DNA of 64,000 nucleotides from Massilia terrae. GTDB lineage: Bacteria > Pseudomonadota > Gammaproteobacteria > Burkholderiales > Burkholderiaceae_D. Position numbers and translations under genes: made by a program. How positions within the stretch are numbered: position 1 is the first letter of the stretch; every line of letters starts with the position of its first letter. The stretch spans positions 1 through 64,000 of the forward strand of contig NZ_JANUGU010000001.1 in the NCBI RefSeq assembly GCF_024753145.1, written 5' to 3'. Under the pieces are notes generated by a model, which saw only the letters and a program-made list of their open reading frames with translations, was not told the origin of the DNA and searched no databases. This document shows, in pieces, positions 40,317-47,483 of this stretch.

Positions 40317-43031
40317 TCAGAAGGTGTAAGTGCCGCGCAGGTTGAACGCACGGCCGACCGGGTTGGCGACGCTGCTCAGGTAGCCCAGCGAGTAGCCGCT
40401 GTGGTTGGTGATCGGCGGACGGGCGTCGAACAGGTTCGTGATGCCGGCCACGATCTTCACGTGCGGGATGCCGCCGTAGCTGACCGTCCAGTTCACCGGC
40501 TTGTACGAATTGATGTTGCGCCAGTACTGCTGCGCCACCAGGTTCTGGTCGGTGTACTTCGAGTTGTAGGTCTGGGTGAACTGCGTGGCCCAGTCGCCGT
40601 AGGCGTAGGACAGCTTCAGCACGTGCTTCCAGCGCGGGGTGATGATCGGGAAGCTCGACACGGTGCCGTTGCTGGCGTTGCCGAACTGGCCGATGTTCGA
40701 CACGTAGGCGTCGCCGGCGAACAGCTGGTTGTCGAAGCGGGTCAGGTAGGTGCCATCGAGGCCGACCTTGAACTGGCCGAAGGTGGTCTTCGGCAGCGTG
40801 TAGTCGACCGACACGTCGACGCCGGCCGCTTTCTGGCCGCCCAGGTTCATCGTGGTGTTGTCGATGTAGGCCAAGGTGCCGTCCGGGTTACGCACGAACA
40901 GGTTCTGGTAGGTCGCGAACTGGGTGAAGTAGACCTGTTCCGGCAGGTTGGCCAGCATGTCCTTCATCTTGATCTGCCAGTAGTCGAAGGACATGGTCAG
41001 CGACTTCATCGGCTCGATCACGACGCCCAGCGTACCGCCGACCGACTTCTCCGGCTTCAGGTTCCTGTTGGAGCCGGTCAGCTTGTTCAGCTTGGCGTTG
41101 CAGACGTCGGCCGCGTTGTAGCCGGGCAGGGCGGTGCCGGTGCCGGGCTGGCCGACGATGCCGCCCGGGCACAGCACCGGATCATCCCATTTGGCCGAAG
41201 TGGTGGTGTTGGCGACGGTGGTGCGGTAGCCGTAGCGGTCGAACAGGGTCGGCGCGCGGAAGCCGGTGTTGGCCGAGCCGCGGAACATCAGGAACTTGCT
41301 CGGCTGGTAGCGGAAGCTGACCTTCGGGTTGACCGTGGTGCCGACGTCGCTGAAGCGGTCGGCGCGCACGGCGGCGTCGAGGTCCAGTTCTTTGGTGATC
41401 GGGATATCCAGCTCGGCCATCAGGCCGGTCAGGTTGCGCGATGCTTCGCCGTGGGCCGGGACCGACTTGGCGTAGGTGATCGCGGCAGCCTGGTCCAGCT
41501 TGGTGTCGCTGTAGGTGTCGCGGTGCAGGTCGGCGCCGATCGCCAGCGACATGTCGCCGCCGGCCAGCTTCATCAGCGGACGGCTGATGGTCAGGTCGAC
41601 GCCGGCCAGCTTGGTTTGCGAGTGGCGGTTCTGCATGCCGTCGGCCGCGATCTTGTTCAGGTAGTCCTGGCCGGCCTGGTCCTGCAGGCCGAACGGATTG
41701 AGGATGCCGTTGGCCAGGCCGGTGATCAGGCCCATGCCGTCGAAGTAGCCGCTGTAGTAGTAGCCGTCGCGCTGCGACAGGCCGTAGGTGGCGGCGGCCT
41801 TGTAGTCCCAGTCGCCGAGGTGGCCGTCGGCCAGCAGCGCCAGGCGCTGGTTCAGCTGGCGGTCGCGGGTGATGGCCGGGCCATGGTCGGCCACTGCCCA
41901 GTTCACGGTCAGCGGCACGCCTTTCAGGTTCACGCCGGGCACGACCGGAACGCCGCCGCTGTTACCCGGGTACCACTTGCTGGTCGAGGGCAGGATCGGC
42001 TGGTTGGTGCCGACCGCCAGCGCCTGGGTCGGGTTCTTGGTGGCGAAGATGGTGGCGTCGCCGCGCGAGTATTCGAGGGCGATGGTGTTGTCGTCGTTGA
42101 TGCGCTTGGTGGCCTTGGCGTACATCGTCGCCTGCTTGTTCGCGTGCAGCAGGGTGCCGTATTCCTGGTCGTTCAGGATACAGGTGTTCTTCTGGCCCTG
42201 GATCGAGTACGGCGCCACGCAGCCGGAGGCATAGTAGGGGTTGGCGGCGCTCTTGTTGGCCGACGAGGTGAAGTTGGCCGGGGTGGCGTAGCCGCCGCTG
42301 CCCAGGCTCGGCGCGCGGCCGATGGCGGTCAGTTCGTCGGCGGTCGGGATGAAGCCTTGGCGGTCCGAGGCCAGCAGGCGGTTACGCTTGTGGAAGTCGC
42401 CGGTCGCGTAGAAGTTCCAGCCATCCTTGTCCAGGTCGCCGATACCCCAGGTGGCGGTCATGCGCTTCTCGTCGCCGCCGCCGCTGCGCTCGGGCTTGAC
42501 TTCCTGGGCCGAGATTTCGGCGCCGGTAAAGGAGCGCTTGGTGATGAAGTTGACCACGCCGCCGATCGCGTCGGAGCCGTAGATCGAGGATGCGCCGTCG
42601 CGCAGCACCTCGACCCGCGCCAGCGCGCTGATCGGAATGATGTCGAGCGACTGGAAGCCGTCGGCGGTCGCTTCGTTGGCCAGGCGGCGTCCGTTCAGCA
42701 GGACCAGCGTGCGGTTCACACCCAGGCCACGCAGGTTGATGTTGGTGCCGGCGCCGGCGTTGGACGGCTGCAGCGAGTTCGATTCCGGCAGCGCCATCAT
42801 CAGGTCGGCCAGGGTGGTCATGCCCTGCTTGACGATGTCTTCGGCCTTGACGACGGTGACCGGGAGCGCCTGCTCGGCGGCGAGGCGCTTGATGCTGGTG
42901 CCGGTCACTTCGACGCGGGTCATCGGGGCGTCTGCGGTCTGGGCCTGCGCCTGGTTGACGACGGCCAGCACGGCGAGGGCGATGGACGACAGCACGAGCC
43001 GGCGGGACTCGGCGGAATGGCGAGTGTTCAT
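40317..43031 (-). CDS. TonB-dependent outer-membrane receptor of the pectin locus
   Basis: This 904-residue outer-membrane transporter has a signal peptide (ALAVLAVVNQAQAQ) and a plug domain with VEVTGTSIKRLAAEQALPVTVV and LRGLGVNRTLVLLNGRRLA. A long beta-barrel ends in the aromatic terminal strand NLRGTYTF. No N-terminal signalling domain of the FecA type is seen. In this locus the likely cargo is an oligogalacturonide; this is inferred from neighbours only. The ATG at 43031 follows a GAGGAG site. It is downstream of the GntR-type regulator on the same strand, 160 bp away. Confidence 0.9.
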   Translation of the reverse strand: MNTRHSAESRRLVLSSIALAVLAVVNQAQAQTADAPMTRVEVTGTSIKRLAAEQALPVTVVKAEDIVKQGMTTLADLMMALPESNSLQPSNAGAGTNINLRGLGVNRTLVLLNGRRLANEATADGFQSLDIIPISALARVEVLRDGASSIYGSDAIGGVVNFITKRSFTGAEISAQEVKPERSGGGDEKRMTATWGIGDLDKDGWNFYATGDFHKRNRLLASDRQGFIPTADELTAIGRAPSLGSGGYATPANFTSSANKSAANPYYASGCVAPYSIQGQKNTCILNDQEYGTLLHANKQATMYAKATKRINDDNTIALEYSRGDATIFATKNPTQALAVGTNQPILPSTSKWYPGNSGGVPVVPGVNLKGVPLTVNWAVADHGPAITRDRQLNQRLALLADGHLGDWDYKAAATYGLSQRDGYYYSGYFDGMGLITGLANGILNPFGLQDQAGQDYLNKIAADGMQNRHSQTKLAGVDLTISRPLMKLAGGDMSLAIGADLHRDTYSDTKLDQAAAITYAKSVPAHGEASRNLTGLMAELDIPITKELDLDAAVRADRFSDVGTTVNPKVSFRYQPSKFLMFRGSANTGFRAPTLFDRYGYRTTVANTTTSAKWDDPVLCPGGIVGQPGTGTALPGYNAADVCNAKLNKLTGSNRNLKPEKSVGGTLGVVIEPMKSLTMSFDYWQIKMKDMLANLPEQVYFTQFATYQNLFVRNPDGTLAYIDNTTMNLGGQKAAGVDVSVDYTLPKTTFGQFKVGLDGTYLTRFDNQLFAGDAYVSNIGQFGNASNGTVSSFPIITPRWKHVLKLSYAYGDWATQFTQTYNSKYTDQNLVAQQYWRNINSYKPVNWTVSYGGIPHVKIVAGITNLFDARPPITNHSGYSLGYLSSVANPVGRAFNLRGTYTF

Positions 43032-43191
43032 TGGATACGTCTCCTCAAATTGATAACGTCTACGCCCGGCCTTGTGACTGGCGGGTCGCAATGAGTGGAG
43101 TACCTCGCGTACTCCGTGCCGCTCGGACGAGGGCCGCTTCCGGGGATTGGAGGGCCGAGGTCCTGCTGGTCGTTATTCGAAAAGGTGCTGC

Positions 43192-43899
43192 TTATCCCCT
43201 AGAGAAGGTACGGGTCACGCGCTCCAGGTGGGCACGCATGGCGCGTCGCGCGTTGGCCGGGTCGTGCGCGGCAATCGCGGCAAAGATGCGGCGGTGGTCG
43301 GACAGGGTGTCGCGCCGCAGCTCTTCGGTTTGAAAGTGGTCTTGCAGCTTGGTCCACAGGCTGCCGCGCTGGCGCCACAGGTAATCCATCACGCCGACCA
43401 GCGCGCTGTTGCCGGTGGAGCGCGCGATGGCCAGGTGGAAGTTGCGGTCGGCCTCTTCGTCGTGCGAATGCGAATGGTTGTCCGTGTGGCGCTCCATCTC
43501 CTCGACGCTGGAGAGGATGGCGTCGATGGCGCCGTCGGTGGCCACACGCGCGGCGATGGCGCAGATTTCGGCTTCGATCAGGCGGCGCGCGGACAGCACC
43601 TCGAAGGGGCCGGGGCCTGCCTCGGGCAGGTTGGCCTCGGGCTGCGGGCTGGCGCCGACGTACACGCCGGAGCCGCCGCGCACTTCGATCACGCCGCCCA
43701 GTTCGAGGGCGATCAGCGCTTCGCGCAGCGAGGCGCGGCTGACCGACAGCTGGGCGGCAAGGTCGCGCTCGGACGGCAGTCGCTCGCCTTGCTTGATCTG
43801 CTGTTCCCGGATCAGGGCCTGGATGCGGTCGGCCACGATGCGGTACAGCCTTGGTTCCTGGGCCGCTGTCTCCTGCGGGCCGTTGGGCTTTTTGCTCAT
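43192..43899 (-). CDS. FCD-GntR family regulator of the pectin locus
   Basis: This 235-residue regulator belongs to the FadR/FCD group of GntR proteins. The winged helix-turn-helix (about residues 16-85) contains GERLPSERDLAAQLSVSRASLREALIAL in outline; the all-helical FCD sensor follows, with NFHLAIARSTGN carrying the metal-binding His and a C-terminal DHRRIFAAIAAHD. FCD regulators of hexuronate pathways bind sugar acids. A His-rich insert (HTDNHSHSHDEE) lies in the first FCD helices. Two TGGTC-type operators lie directly upstream of its start, so it probably represses itself. Confidence 0.9.
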   Translation of the reverse strand: MSKKPNGPQETAAQEPRLYRIVADRIQALIREQQIKQGERLPSERDLAAQLSVSRASLREALIALELGGVIEVRGGSGVYVGASPQPEANLPEAGPGPFEVLSARRLIEAEICAIAARVATDGAIDAILSSVEEMERHTDNHSHSHDEEADRNFHLAIARSTGNSALVGVMDYLWRQRGSLWTKLQDHFQTEELRRDTLSDHRRIFAAIAAHDPANARRAMRAHLERVTRTFSRG

Positions 43900-43915
43900 A
43901 TCTTGTTTTAATGAT

Positions 43916-43945
43916 TGGTCAGACCATTCTAGAGTGGTTAGACCA
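43916..43945. promoter_or_regulatory. Operator pair 1 for the GntR regulator
   Basis: A perfect palindrome TGGTCAGACCA (43916-43926) and a near copy TGGTTAGACCA (43935-43945) lie 19 bp apart, 17-46 bp before the regulator start. The TGGTC-N-GACCA form is the usual site type of FCD-GntR regulators such as LldR and PdhR. Confidence 0.75.
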
Positions 43946-44060
43946 GATTGCGCAATCACCAGCTTCAGCTGTGCGTCAAATTTGCCACAGCTGCGGGCTT
44001 ATCCCAAGATAAGAAGGCGTGTACACAGGGGGAATGGCGTATGCATGTTGTTTTGCGGTA

Positions 44061-44090
44061 TGGTCGACCAGTTAAGAAGTGGCCGGACCA
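44061..44090. promoter_or_regulatory. Operator pair 2 for the GntR regulator
   Basis: TGGTCGACCA (44061-44070) and TGGCCGGACCA (44080-44090) repeat the motif of pair 1 with the same 19-bp start-to-start spacing, about 145 bp further from the regulator gene. No protein gene starts next to it; only tRNA-Asn copy 3 lies downstream. Confidence 0.65.
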
Positions 44091-44145
44091 CTGGTGCCAG
44101 AGGCAGTCACGCCGCGCAGGACTGGCGCAAACAAACTTGCGCCGC

Positions 44146-44151
44146 TATAAT
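44146..44151 (+). promoter_or_regulatory. -10 element of tRNA-Asn copy 3
   Basis: A perfect TATAAT, 11 bases before the mature tRNA 5' end, as in copy 2. Confidence 0.6.
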
Positions 44152-44162
44152 GCGGCCTCCAT

Positions 44163-44238
44163 TCCCTGATAGCTCAGTCGGTAGAGCGACGGACTGTTAA
44201 TCCGCAGGTCCCTGGTTCGAGTCCAGGTCGGGGAGCCA
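44163..44238 (+). tRNA. tRNA-Asn (GTT), copy 3
   Basis: Identical 76-base tRNA-Asn with encoded CCA, 10.7 kb from copy 2. The identity extends slightly into the 5' flank with copy 2 (ATTCCCTG) and into the 3' flank with copy 1 (CCAGAAT). Confidence 0.97.
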
Positions 44239-44244
44239 GAATGC

Positions 44245-44278
44245 AAACGGCCCCGCGAGCAATCGCGGGGCCGTTTTT
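44245..44278 (+). terminator. Terminator after tRNA-Asn copy 3
   Basis: A perfect 14-base stem (AAACGGCCCCGCGA / TCGCGGGGCCGTTT, loop GCAA) with a T-tract, seven bases after the tRNA. It probably also serves the convergent hydrolase gene. Confidence 0.92.
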
Positions 44279-44302
44279 CTTCTCTGGGGCCGCGGGCGCG
44301 GC

Positions 44303-45199
44303 TTAATGCAATTCCCAGTAGTCGTCCTTCCTGACCACGTTCATCCGTTTCGCGGGCGGATCGTTGTGCAGGATCACCTTGATCGCCTGTTGCATGTTCG
44401 GCCTGTACATGGCGCCGAGCAGGGCGTAGTTGCCCATGCTGTGCGCGATCAGGTGGATCCGCGTGGCGCCCAGTTCCCGGTACACCTTGATGATGAAATC
44501 CGCGATGCTGTCCTGGCTGAGTTCGGCCAGGTCGCGGTCTTTTTCGTAGCTGGGGACCTTGCCCTGCGAGGGCCAGCTGAAAAAGGCCGTGTTGGGAATC
44601 TTGAGCTGGTAGCCGAGGCTGGCCGCGCGCTGCGCCGCTTCGGTGAAGGTCGTGTTGAATCCGTGCAGGTAGATCAGCACCTGGCGTTCATTCGGGTCCG
44701 CATCTTTCAGAGCGTTCTTCAGCTGCGCCACGAAGACCTGCGCGTCGACCTCGTTCGGTTTGGTCACGCGCAGCTTGGCTTCCCAGGTGGGGAAGTATTT
44801 GTCCAGCCAGCTCGCGTTATTGACTTTCTTGAGGTAGTCCTCGGGTATCTCGACATAAATTTTTCCGTAGTGGATGGCCCGCTGGTCCCACTTCGGCGAG
44901 TAGTCGACGATCTCGCCCTGGGACAACACGGGGACGCGGTTGGTGGCGTACCACAGCTTGTACAGGAGCGGATTGAATTGCCGCGATTCCGCTTGGGGCG
45001 CCTGTGTCGCTGCCGGCGGCGGCATCTCGACAGGCAGCGGTACGGAAACGGGAGTCGGGGCCGGTGCCGGGGCGGGGGCGGGCGCCGGCGCGGCCGGGAC
45101 AAGTTCCGGTCCGGTCGGCCGGATGCCGGCGCAGCCGGCCAGGACCAGGGCGAATGCCACGGCGATGCATGGGGTGAACGCGGTACGCAGCCTTTCCAT
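44303..45199 (-). CDS. Lipoprotein alpha/beta hydrolase (DUF900-like), possibly C-terminally truncated
   Basis: This 298-residue predicted lipoprotein has a lipobox VLAGC, an Ala/Pro-repeat linker (repeated PAP) and an alpha/beta hydrolase domain. VLIYLHGFNTTFTEAAQRAA is the oxyanion region and IHLIAHSMGNYALL is the nucleophile elbow with the catalytic serine. DUF900 proteins usually continue for 100 or more residues after that serine, with Asp and His of the triad; here only about 45 remain, ending DDYWELH. The gene stops 25 bp from the tRNA-Asn terminator. The C-terminus may have been lost by recombination there. A GAGGAG site supports the ATG. Confidence 0.75.
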   Translation of the reverse strand: MERLRTAFTPCIAVAFALVLAGCAGIRPTGPELVPAAPAPAPAPAPAPTPVSVPLPVEMPPPAATQAPQAESRQFNPLLYKLWYATNRVPVLSQGEIVDYSPKWDQRAIHYGKIYVEIPEDYLKKVNNASWLDKYFPTWEAKLRVTKPNEVDAQVFVAQLKNALKDADPNERQVLIYLHGFNTTFTEAAQRAASLGYQLKIPNTAFFSWPSQGKVPSYEKDRDLAELSQDSIADFIIKVYRELGATRIHLIAHSMGNYALLGAMYRPNMQQAIKVILHNDPPAKRMNVVRKDDYWELH

Positions 45200-45247
45200 A
45201 TCGGTCTCCTCGCAGGGATGTTTGTAGGACACGGGCCAGCATAACTT

Positions 45248-45264
45248 GCAATTTTGAAAATTGC
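45248..45264. promoter_or_regulatory. Perfect 17-bp palindrome
   Basis: GCAATTTTGAAAATTGC is symmetric about its central G. It lies 49 bp upstream of the hydrolase start in the divergent gap shared with the hybrid kinase gene. It looks like a regulator site; the protein is unknown. Confidence 0.5.
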
Positions 45265-45302
45265 CACAAATACAATTATGAGGATGGACGGACCGGAGCA
45301 CG

Positions 45303-45324
45303 GTTGAACCTTCCGGAAGGTCAA
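45303..45324. promoter_or_regulatory. Near-palindrome in the hybrid-kinase promoter region
   Basis: GTTGAACCTTCCGGAAGGTC and the following AAC form an inverted repeat with one unpaired base. A probable -10 box (TGTAAAAT near 45345) lies downstream, so a protein bound here could control the kinase gene. Confidence 0.45.
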
Positions 45325-45403
45325 CAAAAAACAAACTGATGTAAAATTCTTTTCTTAAATTTTTGCAACACTTTACGTTGTACCGGACTACCAGGCAGCT
45401 GCA

Positions 45404-47032
45404 ATGATTGAAGATGATTCCTCCGACTGCTCGGTCCTGCTCATTGATGACGAGCCGTTTGCGCGGGACATCATCGCCCATGGGCTGGCGCCATGCAGGC
45501 ACTCCCTGCATTACGAAAGCGACCCCGAACGCGCGATTGCGCTGGCGCGCGACGGCGGCGTCACGGTGGCGCTGGTCGACCTGCGCATGCCCGGCTGCGA
45601 CGGTTTCGAGGTCACGCGCCGGCTGCGCGCCGATCCTGCGACCGAGCACCTGCCGGTGATCCTGCTGTCGTCCGAGGACAATCCCGAGGTCAAGGCGCGT
45701 GCCTTCGAAACCGGGGCCAACGACTACCTGGTCAAGTGGCCGGACCCGCGCGAGCTAATGGCGCGGGTGCGTTACCACAGCGGCGCATGCCTGGCGCGGC
45801 GCCAGCGCGATGCCGCCTTCATCTCGCTGCGCCACAGCCAGGAGCAGCTCGCGGCCAGCCAGTCGGCCCTGCACCAGGCGCAGAAGATGGAGGCGATCGG
45901 CCAGCTGACCGGCGGCGTCGCGCACGATTTCAACAACGTCCTGCAGATCATCGGCGGCAACCTGCAGCTGCTCAAGCTGGTGGGCGCCATCAGCGACGCC
46001 GCGCGCGGCCGCATCGACATGGCGCTGGCCGGCGTCGAGCGCGGCGCCAAGCTGTCTTCGCACCTGCTGGCCTTTGCGCGGCGCCAGCCGCTGCAGGCCG
46101 TTGTGCTGAACCCGGGCCGCCTGCTGCACGAGATGGACGAGATGATGCGGCGCGTTCTGGGACCGCGCGCGGCGGTGATCACCGAGATCGAGCCCGGCCT
46201 GTGGAGCACCACCGCCGATCCCAACCAGTTGAACAATGTGCTGCTCAACCTGGCCATCAATGCGCGCGATGCGATGGCGGGCAGCGGCACGCTGACCATC
46301 CGCGCCGCCAATGCCGCGCGCGGCGCGGCCAGGGATCCCGAGGTGCCGGACGGCGATTACGTGATGATCGAAGTGGCCGACACCGGCGAGGGCATGACGC
46401 CCGAGGTGCTCCAGCGCGCCTTCGAACCCTTCTTCACCACCAAGCCGACCGGCCAGGGCACCGGGCTTGGGCTGTCGATGGCCTACGGTTTCGTCAAGCA
46501 GTCGGGCGGCGAGATTGTGCTGCGCAGCGAGCCGGGACAGGGCACCAGCGTGCGCATCTACCTGCCGCGCAGCGCGGGCGAAGCCGCGCTGGAAGAAGCG
46601 CCGCCGCGACTGCCGCTGCTGGGCGGCCCGGAGACGATCCTGGTGGTCGAGGACGAGGCTGATGTGCGCGTCTCGACCTGCGGCATCCTGTCGGCGCTCG
46701 GCTACCAAGTGCTGGAGGCGCACGACGCCGCCGCCGCGGTCGCGATCATCGACGGCGGCCGCCACATCGACCTGGTGTTTTCGGACGTGATCATGCCGGG
46801 CGCGGTCAGCGCGCTGGAACTGGCGGAGGTGGTGCGTACGCGCTTGCCGCGCGCGCAGTTCCTGTACACCTCCGGCTACGCGGAGGGCGTGCTGACGCAT
46901 GAGGGCAAGCTGGACGCGTCCGTCAACCTGCTGCAGAAACCCTACCATCCGGACGCGCTGTCGGCGCGCATCCGCCACCTGCTGCGGCGCGCGAGGCACG
47001 CGCCGGCGGCGTCTTACTTCGGCTTGACGTAG
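45404..47032 (+). CDS. Hybrid REC-histidine kinase-REC protein
   Basis: This 542-residue soluble signalling protein starts with a receiver domain (about 10-128, phosphorylatable Asp59 in VALVDLRMPG) and a short coiled coil. The histidine kinase core follows, with the H-box KMEAIGQLTGGVAHDFNN (His174), the N-box LNLAINARDAM and G-boxes DTGEGMTPE and GTGLGLSMAYGF. A second receiver at the end carries its Asp in LVFSDVIMPG. There is no membrane segment and no dedicated sensor domain, so input must come from phosphotransfer to the first receiver. Its 3' end overlaps the convergent response regulator gene by 19 bp. A partnership with the phytochrome is likely but inferred. Confidence 0.9.
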   Translation: MIEDDSSDCSVLLIDDEPFARDIIAHGLAPCRHSLHYESDPERAIALARDGGVTVALVDLRMPGCDGFEVTRRLRADPATEHLPVILLSSEDNPEVKARAFETGANDYLVKWPDPRELMARVRYHSGACLARRQRDAAFISLRHSQEQLAASQSALHQAQKMEAIGQLTGGVAHDFNNVLQIIGGNLQLLKLVGAISDAARGRIDMALAGVERGAKLSSHLLAFARRQPLQAVVLNPGRLLHEMDEMMRRVLGPRAAVITEIEPGLWSTTADPNQLNNVLLNLAINARDAMAGSGTLTIRAANAARGAARDPEVPDGDYVMIEVADTGEGMTPEVLQRAFEPFFTTKPTGQGTGLGLSMAYGFVKQSGGEIVLRSEPGQGTSVRIYLPRSAGEAALEEAPPRLPLLGGPETILVVEDEADVRVSTCGILSALGYQVLEAHDAAAAVAIIDGGRHIDLVFSDVIMPGAVSALELAEVVRTRLPRAQFLYTSGYAEGVLTHEGKLDASVNLLQKPYHPDALSARIRHLLRRARHAPAASYFGLT

Positions 47033-47469
47033 CGACTCGAGCCCGGCGGCGGTTCGTTCAGCACGGCCCAGAAGATGCCGAGGTCGGCGATCGCGCGCAG
47101 GAATTCGGTGAAGTCGACCGGCTTGACGACGTAGGCGTTCACGCCCAGTTCGTAGCTGCGCACCAGGTCCTGCTCTTCCCTGGACGAGGTCAGCATCACC
47201 ACCGGCTGGCTGCGCAGGTTGGGGCTGGTCCGGATTTCTTTCAACACTTCGAGACCGTCGACCTTGGGCAGCTTCAGGTCGAGCAGCACCACGGCCGGGC
47301 TGCCTTGGATGCGGTCCTTGAACTGGCCGCGGCGGTGCAGGTAATCGAGGGCCTCGGCGCCGTCGCGCGCGATCACTACTTCGTTGGCCAGCTGGCTCTT
47401 TGACAGGGCGATGAGCGTCAGCTCCAGGTCGTGCGGATTGTCTTCTACCAGCAGGATTGGCTTGAGCAT
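47014..47469 (-). CDS. Phytochrome-associated single-domain response regulator
   Basis: This 151-residue protein is one receiver domain of the Rcp1/phytochrome-partner subgroup. It starts LLVEDNPHDLELTLIALSKS with the acidic pair, the phosphoacceptor Asp is in AVVLLDLKLPKVDG, and VMLTSSREEQDLVRSYELG and YVVKPVDFTEF complete the fold. It has no output domain. It follows the bacteriophytochrome gene by 14 bp on the same strand, so it is almost certainly its phosphorylation target. The ATG at 47469 fits the family start. Confidence 0.9.
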   Translation of the reverse strand: MLKPILLVEDNPHDLELTLIALSKSQLANEVVIARDGAEALDYLHRRGQFKDRIQGSPAVVLLDLKLPKVDGLEVLKEIRTSPNLRSQPVVMLTSSREEQDLVRSYELGVNAYVVKPVDFTEFLRAIADLGIFWAVLNEPPPGSSRYVKPK

Positions 47470-47483
47470 TGGTGTTGTACCTT

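Noticed and set aside
40401-43094. Long plus-strand open frame antisense to the TonB receptor
   Set aside because: The receptor has a signal peptide, plug motifs and a terminal aromatic strand; the antisense text has no recognisable features.
33237-44238. Integrative element with att sites in tRNA-Asn
   Set aside because: The repeats are whole tRNA genes, not partial 3' ends, and no integrase, excisionase or conjugation gene is present. Recombination between tRNA copies is kept as the hypothesis instead.
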